Source: Phorcus lineatus
Lineage: Eukaryota; Mollusca; Gastropoda; Trochida; Trochidae
DNA: 64,000 nt
Direction: 5' to 3'
Assembly: GCA_921293015.1 (NCBI GenBank)
Contig: OV121091.1
Location: 26,644,839-26,708,838 of the forward strand
Of the stretch, positions 25,002-38,107 are shown piece after piece; positions within the stretch are counted from its first letter, which is position 1; each line of letters begins with the position of its first letter. The notes below the pieces were generated by a model, which saw only the letters and a program-made list of their open reading frames with translations, was not told the DNA's origin and did not search any database. The translations under genes and the position numbers were made by a program.

Positions 25002-25757
25002 TATATTAGTAACAACATGGTTTTAGGAGAATGTGGAAGAGTGCCATTACAATTTAATTCTACAACTAAAGCTGTGAAATATTGGTGTAGACTTCTTAAC
25101 TCTGACCATACATTACCAAAACGATCTTGTTACGTGCTTTTATCACTAGATTAAAAGCATTTTTGATTTGGATTTGTTTGGCTCAGCCAGGAAATTGGTA
25201 ACCATAAAGTATTCATAAAATTACTCAGGCAATGATTGCTTGATAATTTACTCCAATCCTGGCAGTCATTTACAGTGTATGGATAATAATGATAAATGTT
25301 TTTACTTTAGGGAATTTAATTCTTTATTAAATATAGAGAGTTATTGAGTAAATAATGATATTCCTCAATATTTAAATATCATATTTAAAAGATTTCGGTG
25401 TTGTAACTTTACATTAGCACTAGAACCTGATAGATAGATACATAGATGTTACTTATAATGGAAGGAATTGTTTATTTTATATATCCACTTTTTATGTTGT
25501 TGTAGATGAGTGGTATGTATTTTATGTATATTATGTATATTCAAAAATAAGAAAAAATTACTTCCAAGCTTTAGCGATTTACTAGGGACATTCAGCCGTA
25601 ATTCCGAGGTACGAGTTGGTTATTCTTTTTCTTTCAAAAAATCAAATCTAAAAAGAGTTACGGAACTCTTTGAAAATACCTTCGTGAAGGCGAGTTGCAT
25701 GTGAACTCGGTCATTGTATTCATGCGCGACGATCAACGATTATGTCATGTTTTTCAT

Positions 25758-26226
25758 CAATCTGGTTACCGGATCTCGTTCCGCTTGCGCTAAAGAGAAG
25801 CCCCGGCACCAATGACACAATGGGTGTTGCCACTGGAGCAAAACAAGATGGCGGACGTCATAGGTTTATCACTGACATTTCTTCGTTTTGGTATTTCCAG
25901 GGGACGTCATGAAACGTCATTGTTGTCCCCTGCATATATCCCTATTCTATGTCGATCGCCGGCCACTATGAACTTTTAGAACAAAGGGATACTTTGAATT
26001 TGAATTTTGAACTTGACGAGGCGGGCTGCAAAATGTAAACAAACACTGACACGGTCACTGCGGTAGTTTGAGGGATGCTAACATCGGAGACAGTCACATT
26101 TTCTCCCTATATTTGGTATTTTTCTTCTCATGGAACCTCAATTTTACATTCCCTCGCCTTGGCGCAACTTTTTACGGTCGGATTATTGCTTTAGCGCAAG
26201 CGGAACGAGGTCCGGGAACCAGGTTG
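25758..26226. mobile_element. MITE with inverted repeats of about 38 bp
   Basis: The left end (25758-25795, with cgttccgcttgcgctaaag) is complementary to the right end (26189-26226) with about three mismatches. The 469-bp interior is non-coding and includes aagatggcggacgtcat at 25845-25861, which combines a YY1-like and a CRE-like word. I found no unambiguous target duplication, so the superfamily is open. Confidence 0.75.
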
Positions 26227-26605
26227 TGGTTTTCATTTGAGCAGTTACATATATAGTTCCAGCAATTTGTAACATGTTTATGGATCATTTATCAAGCAAG
26301 ACAATCCGATATGAACGAAATAGTAAAACAAACCATAAACACTTTACCTGTCGTGTTATTCCAAATGAAATGAAAAACAATGTTTGTTTTGAAGTCTCGT
26401 CGACATGTGTACACTAGACTCACTGAACGAATGAATAGCAAATAGTCAGATTTCGAATTATTTCAAGAAAAACTGTAATTCCCATGGCCATTTTGAAAAC
26501 TATAATACCCGGCATATTTATACTCCCTTGGGTAAGAAAACGTTTTATGTACGTATATTTTGGGCCGGAGACATGTTACTGAATACAATGTTTGTCTGTC
26601 TGTGA

Positions 26606-27064
26606 CATTCTTTCCAAACAGAGGTAGCTCCGTCATAAATTCCTATACAACCTCTATCTTAATACGAAGGTTTCTCGGTCTTCCAGCAGTTTCCCCTAGC
26701 GGGACAATATTACGACTTAAACTACCTGGCAATATTTCAGCGAATGAAAACAAAAAATGCATGAATCATATATTTGTTGTCACATATGACTATGAAATGA
26801 CGTAGTCGCAAAATGAGGCGTACGTGTTCTGTAAAGACGACTTAAAGTGCATGATGCATATTCGAATAAAGTTTAGCTTTCTTTACGATTTCGGAAACAA
26901 CTTAGGCGATTTGAATGATAACTTTTGATACGGCGTCGCTGATTGCACAACTAACTCTGATTGCATCCAATCAGCGTCCTACATTTCGTGCCCGAGAAAC
27001 CTTCGTATTAAGACAGAGGTTGTATAGGAATTTATGACGGAGCTACCTCTGTTGGGAGAGAATG
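26606..27064. mobile_element. MITE with long inverted repeats and 9-bp target duplication (copy B)
   Basis: This is the same element as at 9392-9851, with slightly more decayed left-end bases. The direct repeat tgtctgtga flanks it exactly (26597-26605 and 27065-27073). A second independent 9-bp duplication supports a Mutator-type transposase acting in trans. Confidence 0.9.
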
Positions 27065-27846
27065 TGTCTGTGAATGAAAGGTGACATATTGTTCACGAAG
27101 CTGTTGTGAACTGCCGTGTCACGTTTCACAACGAGTTATCAAAGCAGTAGATTTATTTTTTCCCTCTATTTTTTTTAACACAGGCAAATAAAATATTGTA
27201 TAGGGGAACAGATACATATAAACGGATACGTAAATCCACAATTGGTTCCTAAAATTCAATGTGTGAACAAAACAAGACTATCTTCCAAGAAATAAATGTT
27301 AAGTTTACCAATATCGAAAGAAAATTCCTCTGTTTCCATGGACAGAAAACGAATCTTGATAAATCATAATAAATAAAATTTCCGCTTTACGTATTTGATG
27401 ATAAACGATGCAGGCACTCGCGTGGAAAAAACGCTATTATTTTTTGTCAACAAAGGATGCCGTACCGAAATGGAAAGACGCAGTGGATTGAAATTGACCA
27501 CGTAGTTATTGTAATAATATGACATGAATGTACAAAGTGGTGTATCTATTAGCCTTTAACACCCACATATATGGCCCACTAAATGATACAACTAATCGCG
27601 ATAAATATCGAAAGTGTGAACTAAACTTTGCCCAAGTATATAGCACCTCACACTTGGTAATATTTCCCTAAAATCGATGATTTGACGGAAAACTTAGACA
27701 AACATGTTCAGCTGGTGTTTGGATCCGGGATCGTAATCAGTGTGATTATCAACAATATATTCAGTGTGAAAACCATTTACACGGAGCGTTTCTTCCTTTT
27801 ATAAATAATGAAACGAGCTTCAGAAATACAGCCCGAAAGTATAAAC
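27065..27846. other. Gene-free stretch
   Basis: AT-rich sequence between two MITEs. I see no exon or repeat structure. Confidence 0.5.
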
Positions 27847-28231
27847 TTAAAGAGACAATCCGTGATTTCCATAGTATTTCATTAGGCTTTCTATGATAAT
27901 ATGCCATCCAAAAGGCCAGATATTTTCCATGTATTTGTTTTCATTAGAAATCGAACAATACCAATATGTGTGTGTCTAAATCGAAATCACATTTACCTTT
28001 ACATGTTTACCTTATCTTTCAAACACTATCAAATCAAAGTTTATTTTCCAACTTCTTTTGATAAGTTTTCAAAATTAAATTTTATTTATTGACACAAATC
28101 ATTGTCCGGTTTTTTGATCATACTTGAGAATATGTGAATTTTTCTTAAAAAATAGTCAGTGCCTTTCGATAAAATGACAACATTAGTGAAGCTTGATTGA
28201 CGTGACTCAACAATATAGAGTGTCGCTTTAT
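27847..28231. mobile_element. TTAA-flanked MITE, diverged copy
   Basis: The left end ttaaagagacaatccgtgat and right part gagtgtcgcttta match the family at 18712-19188, 33439-33912 and 61164-61640, and the word ttgtccggttttttgatcat is shared internally. It is about 90 bases shorter and clearly older; the right TTAA has decayed to TTAT. Confidence 0.7.
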
Positions 28232-28339
28232 GAGATCTGGCCGTGTACTTTGCAAATAAAAGTACCTTTTTCATATAATGTGTATTCAGCTAAACACACA
28301 GGCAAAAGAAAGGTTTAAAACATGAAGAGGGCTGGTACG

Positions 28340-29149
28340 GGTTTGAATCTAAGCAGGAACTGATGGTATTACTGCATCGCTTCTTCGAGCTCTAAACGAA
28401 CGCATCAGATCGAACGCAGCAAATGGAATTGTACAAATATGTGCAAACCGTATGATTTGTGATGCACGTATAGCAATGTTGCATAAGTATCCTTGTTGGA
28501 AAGATCAGTGACTTAAAGTGCACCAAAAGTATGTCAGGGTTACAACTGCGGCCGAAGATAGCTACATCAGGCAGATTCACCTCCGAAACCAATTCGTAAC
28601 GGCGCCATCAACAGCGGAGACGGCACTCTGTCATGATATTAGCACAAGAACAACCCTTCGTCGACTACGTTTGTTGGAATTCGAGCTATCCCCCCCTTCC
28701 GTGGAATGGCTTTTTAAGTGACAAGCGTCTCGCGCAAAACGACGTCGCTACTGGTTGTTCTAACGACTGGCCAGCGATACATTGATGAAGTACTGTAACC
28801 TATCGTCGTTCCTTTCATCCAACAACAGCCAAGAAGATTGATATTGTAACACGACAACGCAAGACCTCAAACTGCTAGAATCGTTAGAGACTACCTCGAG
28901 AACGTCGTCACTGTTTTGCCGTGCCCAGCCAATTCACAAGATATGAACCCCATTGAACACCTTTGGGATCACCTTGACCGCTATCGCAGACAGCTGGTGC
29001 CACCTCCAAACAACCAGCAGGAAATTGAGCAAGCTCTGTTAAACAAATGGAACAGGATCCCTGCTGACGGCATCCGACACCTGACGACTGAAATGAGGAG
29101 GCGTGTACTTGCTTGCATTGATGCCCATGGTCGTCACACTCGCTACTGA
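28340..29149 (+). pseudogene. Second Tc1/mariner transposase remnant
   Basis: Fragments in changing frames run from an N-terminal piece (about 28518-28720) to a C-terminal part. The latter reads HDNARPQTARIVRDYLENV, then QDMNPIEHLWDHLDRYRRQL, and continues to a stop at 29149. The second catalytic aspartate and the NPIEHLW box are present. The segment with the first aspartate is deleted and the N-terminal part is frameshifted. It belongs to a different lineage from the copy at 23530-25001. I did not find its terminal repeats. Confidence 0.85.
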
Positions 29150-29535
29150 TGACAGATTCCGTGATACCTGTGACTGCTGAGAGTTTCTGTTCACTTGTCT
29201 TTTAACTACCCATTTGTGTAATTTTTGATATTTACCCCCTGTATCTTTCCTTGTGTACTGGGGCGAATTAAATGCCGATATTTGGATGCTTTTTAAAGAA
29301 AATGATTTCTGTTTATAAACCCATCGTCAGAATTCTCATGTCTGCGTTTGTTTTTATTTTATAGACTTGAATTTTTTTTGAAACCTCTCCTTTGCCTGGT
29401 AGTTTATATAGTTTGTTAGGGAAATCGTTCAATAATATTTGGACATCAGCTAGAATCAGAATTTTTAATCAACGACAAAGTACTTTATTCTAATTTTGAA
29501 GTATACCAGTTTGATTTACAGCTGAACATGAATAA

Positions 29536-29905
29536 AAAGAATCAACGTGCTCACGCGTTTGAGAAGTTCTTTTTTCTAAAGCTACTTCTATTACGGGCAG
29601 CAAGGGCATAACATAAACAATACATATAATGCACTATTATATATTATTAACTAAAATCAAAATGGCTCAGTGATACTTGAAGACACCCAAGTACAACCCG
29701 ACAAAAATACTTTATCCATTTCCTTTAACTTTGACAAAATAAGGAAAATAAAATGATTCATCTAATTCATTTATTTATCACTAAATAAGGAAAGTAAAAA
29801 TTTTATCCTGTTCGACAACAACAAAAAAGCAAATTGTATTAGCCAGTTCCTTTATCTTTATCAAAATAAGAAAGTGCATTTTGTTTCTACACTCGCCTGA
29901 AAATC
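29536..29905 (+). repeat. Dispersed repeat family E, copy 1
   Basis: Shared words with 36600-37030 include agctacttctattacg, atcaaaatggctcagtgata and repeated ggaaagtaaaa blocks. The two copies lie on either side of the C1q gene in the same orientation, about 7 kb apart. The inner part is itself a short degenerate tandem. The element class is unknown. Confidence 0.6.
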
Positions 29906-30274
29906 TACGGTTCATCCCCCCTGTGATAAATCGCAGGTGTCTTATGTTTGAAACAACCGTCAGGAATCGTATCCAGCTTTTTATACACAGCTCGTTCGGG
30001 GATGTGTCAAAAACGGTTTAACGGATTCATAGCAATTTATAAACATATATTTACCAATATGACTGAAGTGAAAATCATCGCATTAAACAGAATGAAACCA
30101 AATGGATCCCTGCTTATTAGTGATCATTTGAGAAAGCTTTGAAACTTTTTTCTTGGACCATTAATATCATATTACCAATGAAGCATCTGTGACAGCTTAC
30201 ATCATGTGAAAGGTAACTATTAATGCCAGCTGTTCTTCATGATCAGCATTAGATAAACTGATCTCATTTGCCCT

Positions 30275-33200
30275 ATGCTTAAAACAGAACTTAAATGTAC
30301 CATGATGTTTCTGTTTCTGCTGATACAAAGTGTCTTGTTTTTAACTGTCTGTGGCGAGGTATCCATCAAAGAAGACTTGTTGGATGGTGGTTCCATTCAA
30401 CAAGACCTTTTCGATGGTGTAAAACGAGAGGGACAAGTGGATTTGGAGATGGATCTGATGACGTTGAGACGTGAGGTGGCAACATTAAAGAGAAAACTGA
30501 AAGAAGAAGTGGCTGATGTCAAATCGGAGGTTGAATCGATGAATCAAACCCTTGTTAATCTCAAATCGGGTGAGTTTGTCTGTTCCTAATACAACAGGGC
30601 TTGTAACCTTCTTTGCATTCATACGGTCGATGAGGTTTCGATTATTTTCAATTTGGGCAGAATATATACATTGATAAAAAGAAAATGGAGACGTTGGCTC
30701 TGTAGCTTGAACTTGAACTTGAAACTTGGGCTCGTTTTAATCCTCATTATCGCAATATATGATGAAATTGAGAATTTTACAGTGCTTTAAAAAAGATTAG
30801 CCTTCTTATAATTTCAACCCTGCCACACCCTTATAGTATGGGTAATAGGGGATGGGACAATGCAATTTCCACATCTTTGTTTCAAACCCATAAAGATTAC
30901 CTACTCAAAATGTTAGATTCCTGGCATGATAAGTGTCTGAAATAAAGACGACAGGTAAATGTTACTCTTTAAATTTCAACCTCCTGCCAATATATAGTTT
31001 TAGGGGGAGTATAGGTTTTTATACGATTTTGGGGGAAATGCCTGTCACGCCCATATCTTACTAGGGGATGGGGGGTCCCAAATGTACACATTCGTTGAAA
31101 GGTACATCGCAGCAATATTGGGCGTGCAGCAGTTTTGGAGGAGAAGTTGAAATTGTTAAAATTTTACACCAACGGACCACGGACACCAGACGACAGGCCA
31201 TGCCATTAAGCACATCTGGGCCCAGATTCACTAAACTTCTTATAATTTTCTTAAGTCTTAAGAATTCTCAAATCCACTTAGAATTCTTAGTTTCCATGGC
31301 AACCCACAAAGTACTCAGTGCTTAAGTTTGTTCGTAACTCTTACAGCTGATAATGTTCCTTCCTACCTCACTGGCAAATTATGATTGCTTTTGTAGATAG
31401 ATGAATGAATATACTGCAAATATATGATTAGTTTTGCCTCTTTGAGACAGGTGACTAAACATCTTGGATATTTATATGATTAAAAGGTCACTTCAAAAAA
31501 TATGCTGTTAAGTGACAACTGCAACTGAATCAATGGGGCTTAGTCCTGTTTAGCTGACCTTTGACGAACTTTGAAGAGACCAATAAATGTATCTTGTATA
31601 TCTTGTTGACGTGTACCCAACTTTTGTTTATCATGTCCTTTAAATCTTTTTTGTGATTGTCTTACATAATTTGTTGATTACATTTTGCAAAAATGAATAA
31701 ATAAACAACACTCATATTCGTCAACAATAACTGCCAGAAATGATGCTGCCATTATATTTTTAAGCAAAATTCACTGCTATATAGCGGTAACAATCGGATT
31801 TAGTAATCGAGGTGCTAAAGAACCGCGAAACAGTCGCACTGACTCCCGATTCGAAGCGCTGTGACAGCTCTCTATAGTTTAACCGATTTTGCCACCTGTG
31901 GAACTCAGAAAAGGTGTGTAATTCTGTTGATGTTGTAACAGGCCACGGGACGTATAATATTACAGCTAGTTTTAACTTGATTGTAAGAAGTCGGGTTGAT
32001 TTTCATTTTTGAAAAGAAACAACTTTTAAATATACCAAATATTCAGTTCAATGTTCATATGCTATAAATAAGTTTTTCGATAATTGTAATGAATAGTTTG
32101 CTAAGGATAATTTCTATTAAAAAGCGAAAAAGACCGAATCAAAATACCCCCGATTGTCTCTTGTTTGTGACGCTGAGCGAACGAAATTGAAAAAAAGCTA
32201 AGAGATAATTTGTAACAATGTCAAATAACAATCACCTGCATACAATCATCGATTTTTCTCTATAAATTCAAGGTTTCATGTATGACTCATTATCAAATAT
32301 TACACGTTATAACAAATCTCTTAAAACTTTATTGTCGAAATTCCGGACTGCCGCCATCGTTCATCACAAACATAATGCTTTTCATGCGGCCCTCTGCTGT
32401 TACTTTTAGTGACTGCTGTTGTTTTTTGGAAGTTTTTAATATCAGATATCCTAAACATACAGTTATGCGTTTTGTGTGTTTTTGTGGTAAAAAACGTGAA
32501 ATAAAAATAAAATGGTGTTTTCAAGAAATTGCTTGGATATAACCTTTTTCTTAAGGATGTAACAGTTATATTAAGATATTCCGACTTCTAATGAGGTTAT
32601 TGCAATTATAAGGATATGATACTTATCAAAATAACAAGTATTACATATGCAAATTTCAAATTGAAAGTTGAAAAATCTGAATATCCATCTCATATTTACA
32701 TGTTTGTATATCATGAAAATGAAGTTACACCATTCAGTCACTCTTCAATGTCAGCAAGGCAATGTCACCAAATCTGATAACTGAAATTGGTAAGTTGATT
32801 TTCATTTGGCAGGTTTCACCTACAATAGATCAAAATATTTTTCCAAAACCTTATTTCCTAAAGATATAAGTATTTTATTTTTAAACAGTTTTATATAATA
32901 TTTAGATTCAGTAATGAATGGCAATTAACTTCAATACGTAAGTAAATGTAACAAAATATATCATGTATTTACCTTTTGAGAAAAATTCGTTCACTTTTGA
33001 TTAAGCCAACAGATACCAGTCCTTTCAGTGCCTGAATTTGATTAGTTGTGCAACTAGTAGTATGCTGCTTTGTCGTAATGGCAGCCTTGCTCTCATTTAA
33101 ATTTGTTTCGTGCACGTTTGCACGTTTGCTATAAATTGGAGTATTTATTTTTAAAAAGTATTTAATGCAACGAAAAAACGACAGACAGCCGCAATAATAC

Positions 33201-35098
33201 AACAGCAATGTTTATATTGTGTATAAGAAAGAGTGAATGTACATATATATGTTAGAAGGACAGTCGTATCGGGATACATTTTGTGAAACGAAATTCAAGG
33301 GGACATTCCCGTTTATGCAAATATGTCATCAGAACATGATTGTAACATAATCCATTGAAACATGGTACTGATTTAAACGTTTTGGTTGATTGGGATTTTA
33401 AAACTAGACAACCGACAGCGTACACTCGCTATCATAAATTAAAGAGACACTCCGTGATTTTCATAACATATCATTTACCTTTGATACGAACCTAAATGTC
33501 ATATGTGGCGATATAAAATCAAAACATATTAACTTTTCATGTCCAAAAGACATATGACACATACTGGTTTTCCATGAAAATCTAACAACAGCCTTTGAAA
33601 TACACAGAGGTGTAGATATCACGTCCAATATACATGGATACTAGTTATATAACCTAACAAACACTATCAACTCCTAATTGTCCTCCTGACTGTTTTAGAT
33701 AAGTCTCTAAAATTACGTTTGACTGTTTGACGCGCGCGCCACTGTCCGGTTTTCGATCATAATTGCGACGTTCTACCTTCATATTGTCACTGTACTTAAC
33801 CAATAAGCTTTAAAATGTGTATTTTTGTTAACAGTCGACATACGCGATCAAATGACACCGTTGATTAAGTTTGGCAGAAATGACTCTAACAACTCACGGA
33901 GTGGCTCTTTAATAATGAAAAGTGAACACGTTCCTTGGCGCTACGAGCGTGAAAAGGCTTGCTACGGCATTACAAGGCATTATTGATAAGTCTTATCATA
34001 AATTATTTGTTAATTTGTACACATTCTAACCATACATATAGCTCATTTTTATGATGTTGTGAAATTAGTAAAGATATAGCGCCCTTTTTCATGTCATTTT
34101 TCTTCAAAGAAACATGGCGGACCGAATGTTTCATCCTTTGTCCCCAGATAGGAGATTATGGTTTATTAAAAGCTGAACATATTCCTAGTTCAGCCGTTTC
34201 AACAATCAATATTTCAGAATTGTTCAAAACCGACACTTAAGATTTTTGACATCTCTCGTTTTTTCCGCCGCCTTATTTTTTTCAATATTGATTTAAGTTT
34301 AATCAGAAAGAATAAGAAGTATTTCAACTGCATGAATTACATGTGCTGTTCTATCAATGCAATAATGTGCTAATATCATTTACCATTGATCTGCAATCAG
34401 TAATGAAAAGATAAGACGGCCAAAGTCAATAAGCGTCTGAGTCAGTTGTGTTAAAATTGGAAAAAGTGATTGTTGAAAACAGCTGAACCAGGAATGTGTG
34501 CATTTTTAATATATTTGAATGAATCTATTTCATTAACGTAAGTCTTTAACTTCACAAATTTGTTATACACAGTAGGTGACATTGCTGTTGATTAATCCAT
34601 GCCGTTTTGGTCTTCAGATCGTTAGGAAAATCGAGTGTGCAATATGTTTGAAAAAGTATGCAATATCTGAGCGTTAATAACATCATTACCTTTTTATGGT
34701 GTATAGGTTTATCGCGAAATCATGTGGACTTCGAAGTCACCGCTTCACGACACGTGACCATGCACCCAAACCAAATCTACAAGTTTGACACCGTCCTGCT
34801 CAACAATGGTGGAGGCTACCACGCACCGACTGGGATCTTTGAAGCACCTGTGTCAGGCACGTACCTGTTCTGGGGGAATGTCCACAACACTGACTCATCG
34901 ATTCATTTGATCTTGTACAAAGAAGGGCAACGTTTGGCTTTAAGTGTGTCGAGAGGGCGTTATGGAGAATGCAGCCTATTGTATCTAGCAGAGGTCCGGG
35001 AAGGGGAGAAACTGTGGTTAGTTAATGGTGGTTACGTTGTCAAAATTTATGGTTACAACCATGCACGTTACGGAGGTGTTCTGCTGCACGCCAACTGA
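30275..35098 (+). CDS. Secreted C1q-domain protein
   Basis: Two exons, 30275-30569 and 34707-35098, join in phase 1 to give 228 residues. Residues 10-25 form a signal peptide (the ATG pair at 30302 may be the real start). Residues about 55-95 are a heptad-rich coiled coil, and residues about 103-228 are a globular C1q domain with hallmark segments (KFDTVLLNNGGGYHAPTGIF, FEAPVSGTYLFWGNV, YGGVLLHAN). Family members trimerise through the coiled coil and act as soluble pattern-recognition lectins in molluscs; the ligand cannot be read from sequence. The stop is at 35096-35098 and a weak ATTAAA lies at 35153. The 4.1-kb intron holds a TTAA MITE and other repeats. There is no collagen region, as is usual for molluscan C1q-domain proteins. 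Confidence 0.9.
30800..31210 (+). repeat. Dispersed repeat family H, copy 1
   Basis: Blocks reading cctgccacacccttatagta, then a G-rich tract (ggggatgggggg), then a (gacgacg)-like stretch resemble in order the block at 58555-58830. This looks like an old interspersed element in the C1q intron. Just downstream, 31220-31330 has palindromic ttaagtcttaa sequence. Similarity was judged by eye. Confidence 0.4.
33439..33912. mobile_element. TTAA-flanked MITE, copy 2
   Basis: Ends ttaaagagacactccgtgat and cacggagtggctctttaa, with TTAA at both edges. The interior is nearly identical to 18712-19188, with scattered substitutions. It lies in the intron of the C1q gene. Confidence 0.9.
34170..34500. repeat. 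Family D element with inverted ends
   Basis: The word gttgaaaacagctgaaccag at about 34467 is the approximate complement of ctagttcagccgtttcaac at about 34186, so the block is bounded by inverted copies of the family D leading word. It sits just upstream of the second C1q exon. Confidence 0.45.
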
Positions 35099-35159
35099 CG
35101 GCTGAGTCTGGTGTGTTCAGAGGACAGGACATACATGCAACATACGGCCGTTATTAAAA

Positions 35160-36599
35160 GCAGCAATATGTATTTTGTCTTGATGTTTTTAATAATGGTT
35201 CTTTGATTATTTAAAAGGCTCGTTAAATAGTGATTATTATAAAAGTCATGGGCTTAAAGAAGCACCTCTTCGTCTTCATGCGAACATAGCCTGCACAGGA
35301 TTGTGTGCTGACATACAGCATATTTTGTTTGGTAATGTTAAAATGTGTGCGGCAGTCACAGTGTTCTATGCCAATCAAATCGTAATTTTATATGGGGGAA
35401 ACTTAAGAATTATTAATTTAACGTCAAAGCCAAGTGTTGATTACCACGTGGACCCGAGTTTAGAACAGAATCTTAACAGAGTCTTGTATGGATATCTTGA
35501 ACAGAGGAAAGAATAGAACCAATGAAGAATTGACAGGGTACAGCTGCATATCGGGAATTTCTGAATACCAGGGTATCGAAGTGCAAATATCATGTAATTT
35601 GGAAAGCGTTTGGATGTAATTTGCATTATTTCAACAGCGCTTCGTGCCAGTTTTTATATTCAATCGCGACTAAATAGATAGCTGGACCGACTCTAAAAAT
35701 TGCGATTTTTCTTTGTTTTGGAAACGGAGTACCATGTCATATTACTGTGAAATAACAACAATTACATTGAATATGTATGAAAAGAAAAGTGATGATTAAT
35801 GGTTTACGCTGTTGTTCACTTATTGGATATCTTATTAAAAAAATAATATTCTCAGGTAAGTAGAAAAATATTCCGGATGCATCCCTACACATCGGACGTA
35901 GCTGAGTATACTATCAGATTTCCTTACCTTGAGATCACTGCTATTTATTTAAAAAATAATCGAATCTTTTTTAAGGGAAAAAATGACTTCAAATATCTCA
36001 AAATCATGAATGATTTGAAGACTCGATGGGGGTTTTCAGTACCATTTTCATCTAACAGCAAGTTATTGAATGTGTAACATGGCCGTAACAAAATATTTCT
36101 TACATCAGCTTTCACCATTTCCTTATCTCTAATTATGGAGATCATTAGACTAACAAATTTACAGAACAACACAATCCGGATCAAAGAAAATTAAATTCTG
36201 TTAACCGGAGGGAGAGCAAATTCTCTCGTTGGTAAAGCAACAGGGCGTCTGAGGAACTACGTAACCACCTTCACATTGGCGAGGCCTTCTTTTTGTCTGT
36301 TCCAAAGTATGTGGGCATATAACATAGATACAAAGGGATCACTGCATTACATGATGTTGACAAACCTTGCAGAATAGTTAAAGAACATTATTCATTTGTT
36401 CATAAACAAACCAGTACCAGAAATTAATGTCTTGTGGCTTTAAATTGTTAACTAGTGAGTTCATTAATTGTCAAAAGGATCGAATACATATAAATATTCC
36501 CTACATATACGTAGTTGTCAAACGTAAGCTACATGTATTACCCACATATGAACCTAAATGACCGATAAATATTTCCTACATGTTTTATTATTGATAGAA
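35160..36599. other. Intergenic stretch after the C1q gene
   Basis: Short AT-rich frames only; no domain or splice-supported exon seen. The C1q 3' untranslated region probably occupies the start. Confidence 0.5.
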
Positions 36600-37030
36600 A
36601 AATCAAGACCAAAATAACGTGCCCGCGTTTCTGAGAAAGTCTTTTTTGGAAAGCTACTTCTATTACGAGCAACGGGTCAACGTTTGATTTTACATATTTT
36701 TTATCATCCTGTTTTATCATTGAATTTTTTAATAAAGATTTCTCATTTTATGAAGGACAAAACATAAACATTACATCCTATGCAAATACTATATGTGATC
36801 AACTACATATAGTGGTTTCCGATATCAAAATGGCTCAGTGATAACTGTGAGACAAATCTAAATTATACAAATGTATAAAAAATCTTTATTCACTTCACTT
36901 TGACGAAAAGGGAAAGTAAAATATGTTATCCAGTTTTTAAAAATTGTGTCATCAAGTTCCTTTATCTTCCACGAAACAAGGAAAGTGAAATGTGTCATCA
37001 AGTTCATGTATCTTCGACAAAACGACAAGG
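36600..37030 (+). repeat. Dispersed repeat family E, copy 2
   Basis: Matches 29536-29905 in word order. Its end contains two imperfect copies of a segment with tcatcaagttcctttatctt and ggaaagtgaaatgtg, so the tail expanded in tandem. Confidence 0.6.
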
Positions 37031-37824
37031 CCTATCTCAGGATGTCATTGGGGCTGTCGCTGGGATAAGGCTATGCGTCGGAAGATGCCCTTTGACAGAT
37101 GTGGTCTTCATGCTTTATAACTGATTGCATGAGTAATTCAAAACATGCATATCCTTTGTGTTTTATAAGGTATATGTGACAAAAGGGTAAATAAAATTTG
37201 ACAAAACATGATAAATTCATATACATAAAATGAAAAACGGGAAATAATATTTTGGAGATTATCACACAAATATTAGCTATCTAAACAGGGTTCATGGTTG
37301 AGGAGTAAACATGCGAGCTCTGAAATGTCGTGTAAGTTTTGCATTGAAGAAGTTGTAATCCAGAAGAGTTTTCCCTTCTGTTAATACCATTAGTCACAGA
37401 GAGCGAGGCTTTATTTCGGTTGAATCATCTTTATCAAATGAAATGTTGGAAATAAAAGTTGGTTGATTTTGAAATGTGCACATAAAACCAACCTTCAATG
37501 TCGATATTGCTAAATTAAAATGATAGAGGTAATGTGAATGCCTTGCCTTGTCCTTGTAATCAGGCATATACCTATACCCAACCTCCAAGTATACCTTAAT
37601 TTAGCCTTACGGAAAAAAACCTCTTCAAATAGTAGAACTCTAAATGTCTAATTGTGTCATATGTGTTGTTAAATATCAGAATTAAAAAATCACTGATCTC
37701 AATTTATAATTGATTAATAATGCATAATTATTTTCAAAGAGTCTTTCAAAGCATTATATATCTCATTTTTGCAAAAGCAATTATCGAATCCCTTTCCGTT
37801 TTAACTGTGGATCCAAAGACAAAA

Positions 37825-37861
37825 CCGGAAACGGAAGTGGCTCTCGAAACAAAATGGCGTC
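37825..37861 (+). promoter_or_regulatory. TATA-less core promoter of MCRS1 (ETS and YY1 motifs)
   Basis: ccggaaacggaagtgg (37825-37840) holds two ETS-type GGAA cores. aaaatggcgtc (37851-37861) matches the YY1 initiator-type motif found at the start of many housekeeping genes. They lie about 250 bases upstream of the MCRS1 ATG. The ATG inside the YY1 word opens only a five-codon frame. No TATA box is seen. The function is inferred from motif combination and position. Confidence 0.6.
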
Positions 37862-38107
37862 TTCCGCTTAAAATTGCACCTTTTGTTTTTGACGATGAAA
37901 AGTTCATAATTGATGTTATTTGTTGTAAAATTCAATCATTTAGAAATTACCATATTAAGGTTATGGCGATGCAGGGTGTCTCATTATGAGAAAAGATGTT
38001 ATAATGCCACATTCACCTTGTTTGTTAGCATTAAATGTTTAATGAAATCTAAAAATTAAAATCTCATTTCTGGCTTTCCTTTATTTGGGAAAACAATTGA
38101 AGACATT

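Noticed and set aside
37720..37989. An 89-codon frame upstream of MCRS1
   Set aside because: It overlaps the inferred promoter and start region, has no domain, and its composition follows the surrounding non-coding DNA.
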